DNA of 5,317 bases from JBDRMV01 sp043811795 (GTDB lineage Bacteria > CG03). The stretch spans positions 1 to 5,317 of the forward strand of contig JBDRMV010000043.1 of assembly GCA_043811795.1 (NCBI GenBank). Reading direction: 5' to 3'. Every line of letters begins with the position of its first letter. The stretch's first letter is position 1. Below the pieces are notes generated by a model. It did not search any database, was not told where the DNA came from, and saw nothing but the letters and a program-made list of their open reading frames with translations. Shown here piece after piece: positions 5,179-5,317 of this stretch. The translations under genes and the position numbers were made by a program.

Positions 5179-5317
5179 AAATTTCTCCGATATTTTCTTC
5201 TTCCAGCCAGCCCCTGTTTTCCGGAACGCTTAAGAACGCCCAGCCGTTTTCCCGTTCAAAAACCTCAACCTCCAGACCCTCGGGAATCTGCGCTATCACC
5301 TTATACCCGCTTCCGGG
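5177..5317 (-). CDS. C-terminal 46 residues of a bacterial SH3-domain protein, cut by window edge
   Basis: The open frame enters from the right edge in phase with the window end and stops at TAG 5179-5177. The visible piece reads as the last strands of a bacterial SH3 (SH3b) domain: G-x-GY-x-V-I near the start, IPEGLEVEV, then ENGW, and finally NRGWL near the end, which matches the common pattern of GW-x-x-V followed by GW at the last strand. Such domains often occur in periplasmic or cell-wall proteins and bind peptidoglycan or peptides; that is family knowledge. Nothing of the N-terminal part is visible, so signal peptide, membrane anchors, TPR repeats or an enzyme domain cannot be judged. 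It ends 15 nt before eno and is probably in the same operon. Confidence 0.78.
   Translation of the reverse strand, partial: PGSGYKVIAQIPEGLEVEVFERENGWAFLSVPENRGWLEEENIGEI

Overview
The window is 5.3 kb of moderate-GC bacterial chromosome. It carries ordinary housekeeping genes beside one accessory gene, a restriction-modification protein. Nothing in it fixes the phylum. Enolase followed by an FtsB/DivIC-type division protein, a hexameric-type glutamate dehydrogenase, promoters with TATAAT -10 boxes, and a mixture of strong Shine-Dalgarno (SD) sites and apparently leaderless starts all indicate Bacteria. An uncultivated lineage such as Elusimicrobiota or Omnitrophota is only a guess from general resemblance.

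Layout, left to right. Positions 1-1610 (minus) hold the first 536 residues of a large single-chain type IIG (Eco57I-like) restriction-modification enzyme that runs off the left edge; it has no stop in the visible part. Positions 1710-2957 (minus) hold a complete glutamate dehydrogenase with its own extended -10 promoter and a strong SD. Positions 3043-3126 (minus) hold a tRNA-Leu with anticodon UAA and no encoded CCA. Positions 3127-3279 are a divergent promoter region that fires the tRNA leftward and a small membrane-protein gene (3280-3588, plus) rightward. The membrane gene ends in an intrinsic terminator whose T-tract lies inside the last codons of the convergent gene. Positions 3604-5317 (minus) form a tight cluster: the tail of an SH3-domain protein, then eno, then an ftsB/divIC-like gene.

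How the genes relate. The SH3-eno-ftsB cluster looks like one operon: gaps are 15 and 22 nt, and the eno SD overlaps the upstream stop codon. It pairs glycolysis with envelope and division functions. Glutamate dehydrogenase links central carbon to nitrogen and appears to be transcribed alone, possibly with read-through from the tRNA. The restriction-modification gene and the small membrane gene both have a -10 box only 8-9 nt before the ATG and no SD, which points to leaderless mRNAs.

I see no CRISPR array, insertion sequence or phage gene. No convincing undescribed system is present. The most interesting points are the likely leaderless genes, the orphan membrane protein with its overlapping terminator, the short repeats hugging the tRNA, and an unusual residue in enolase.
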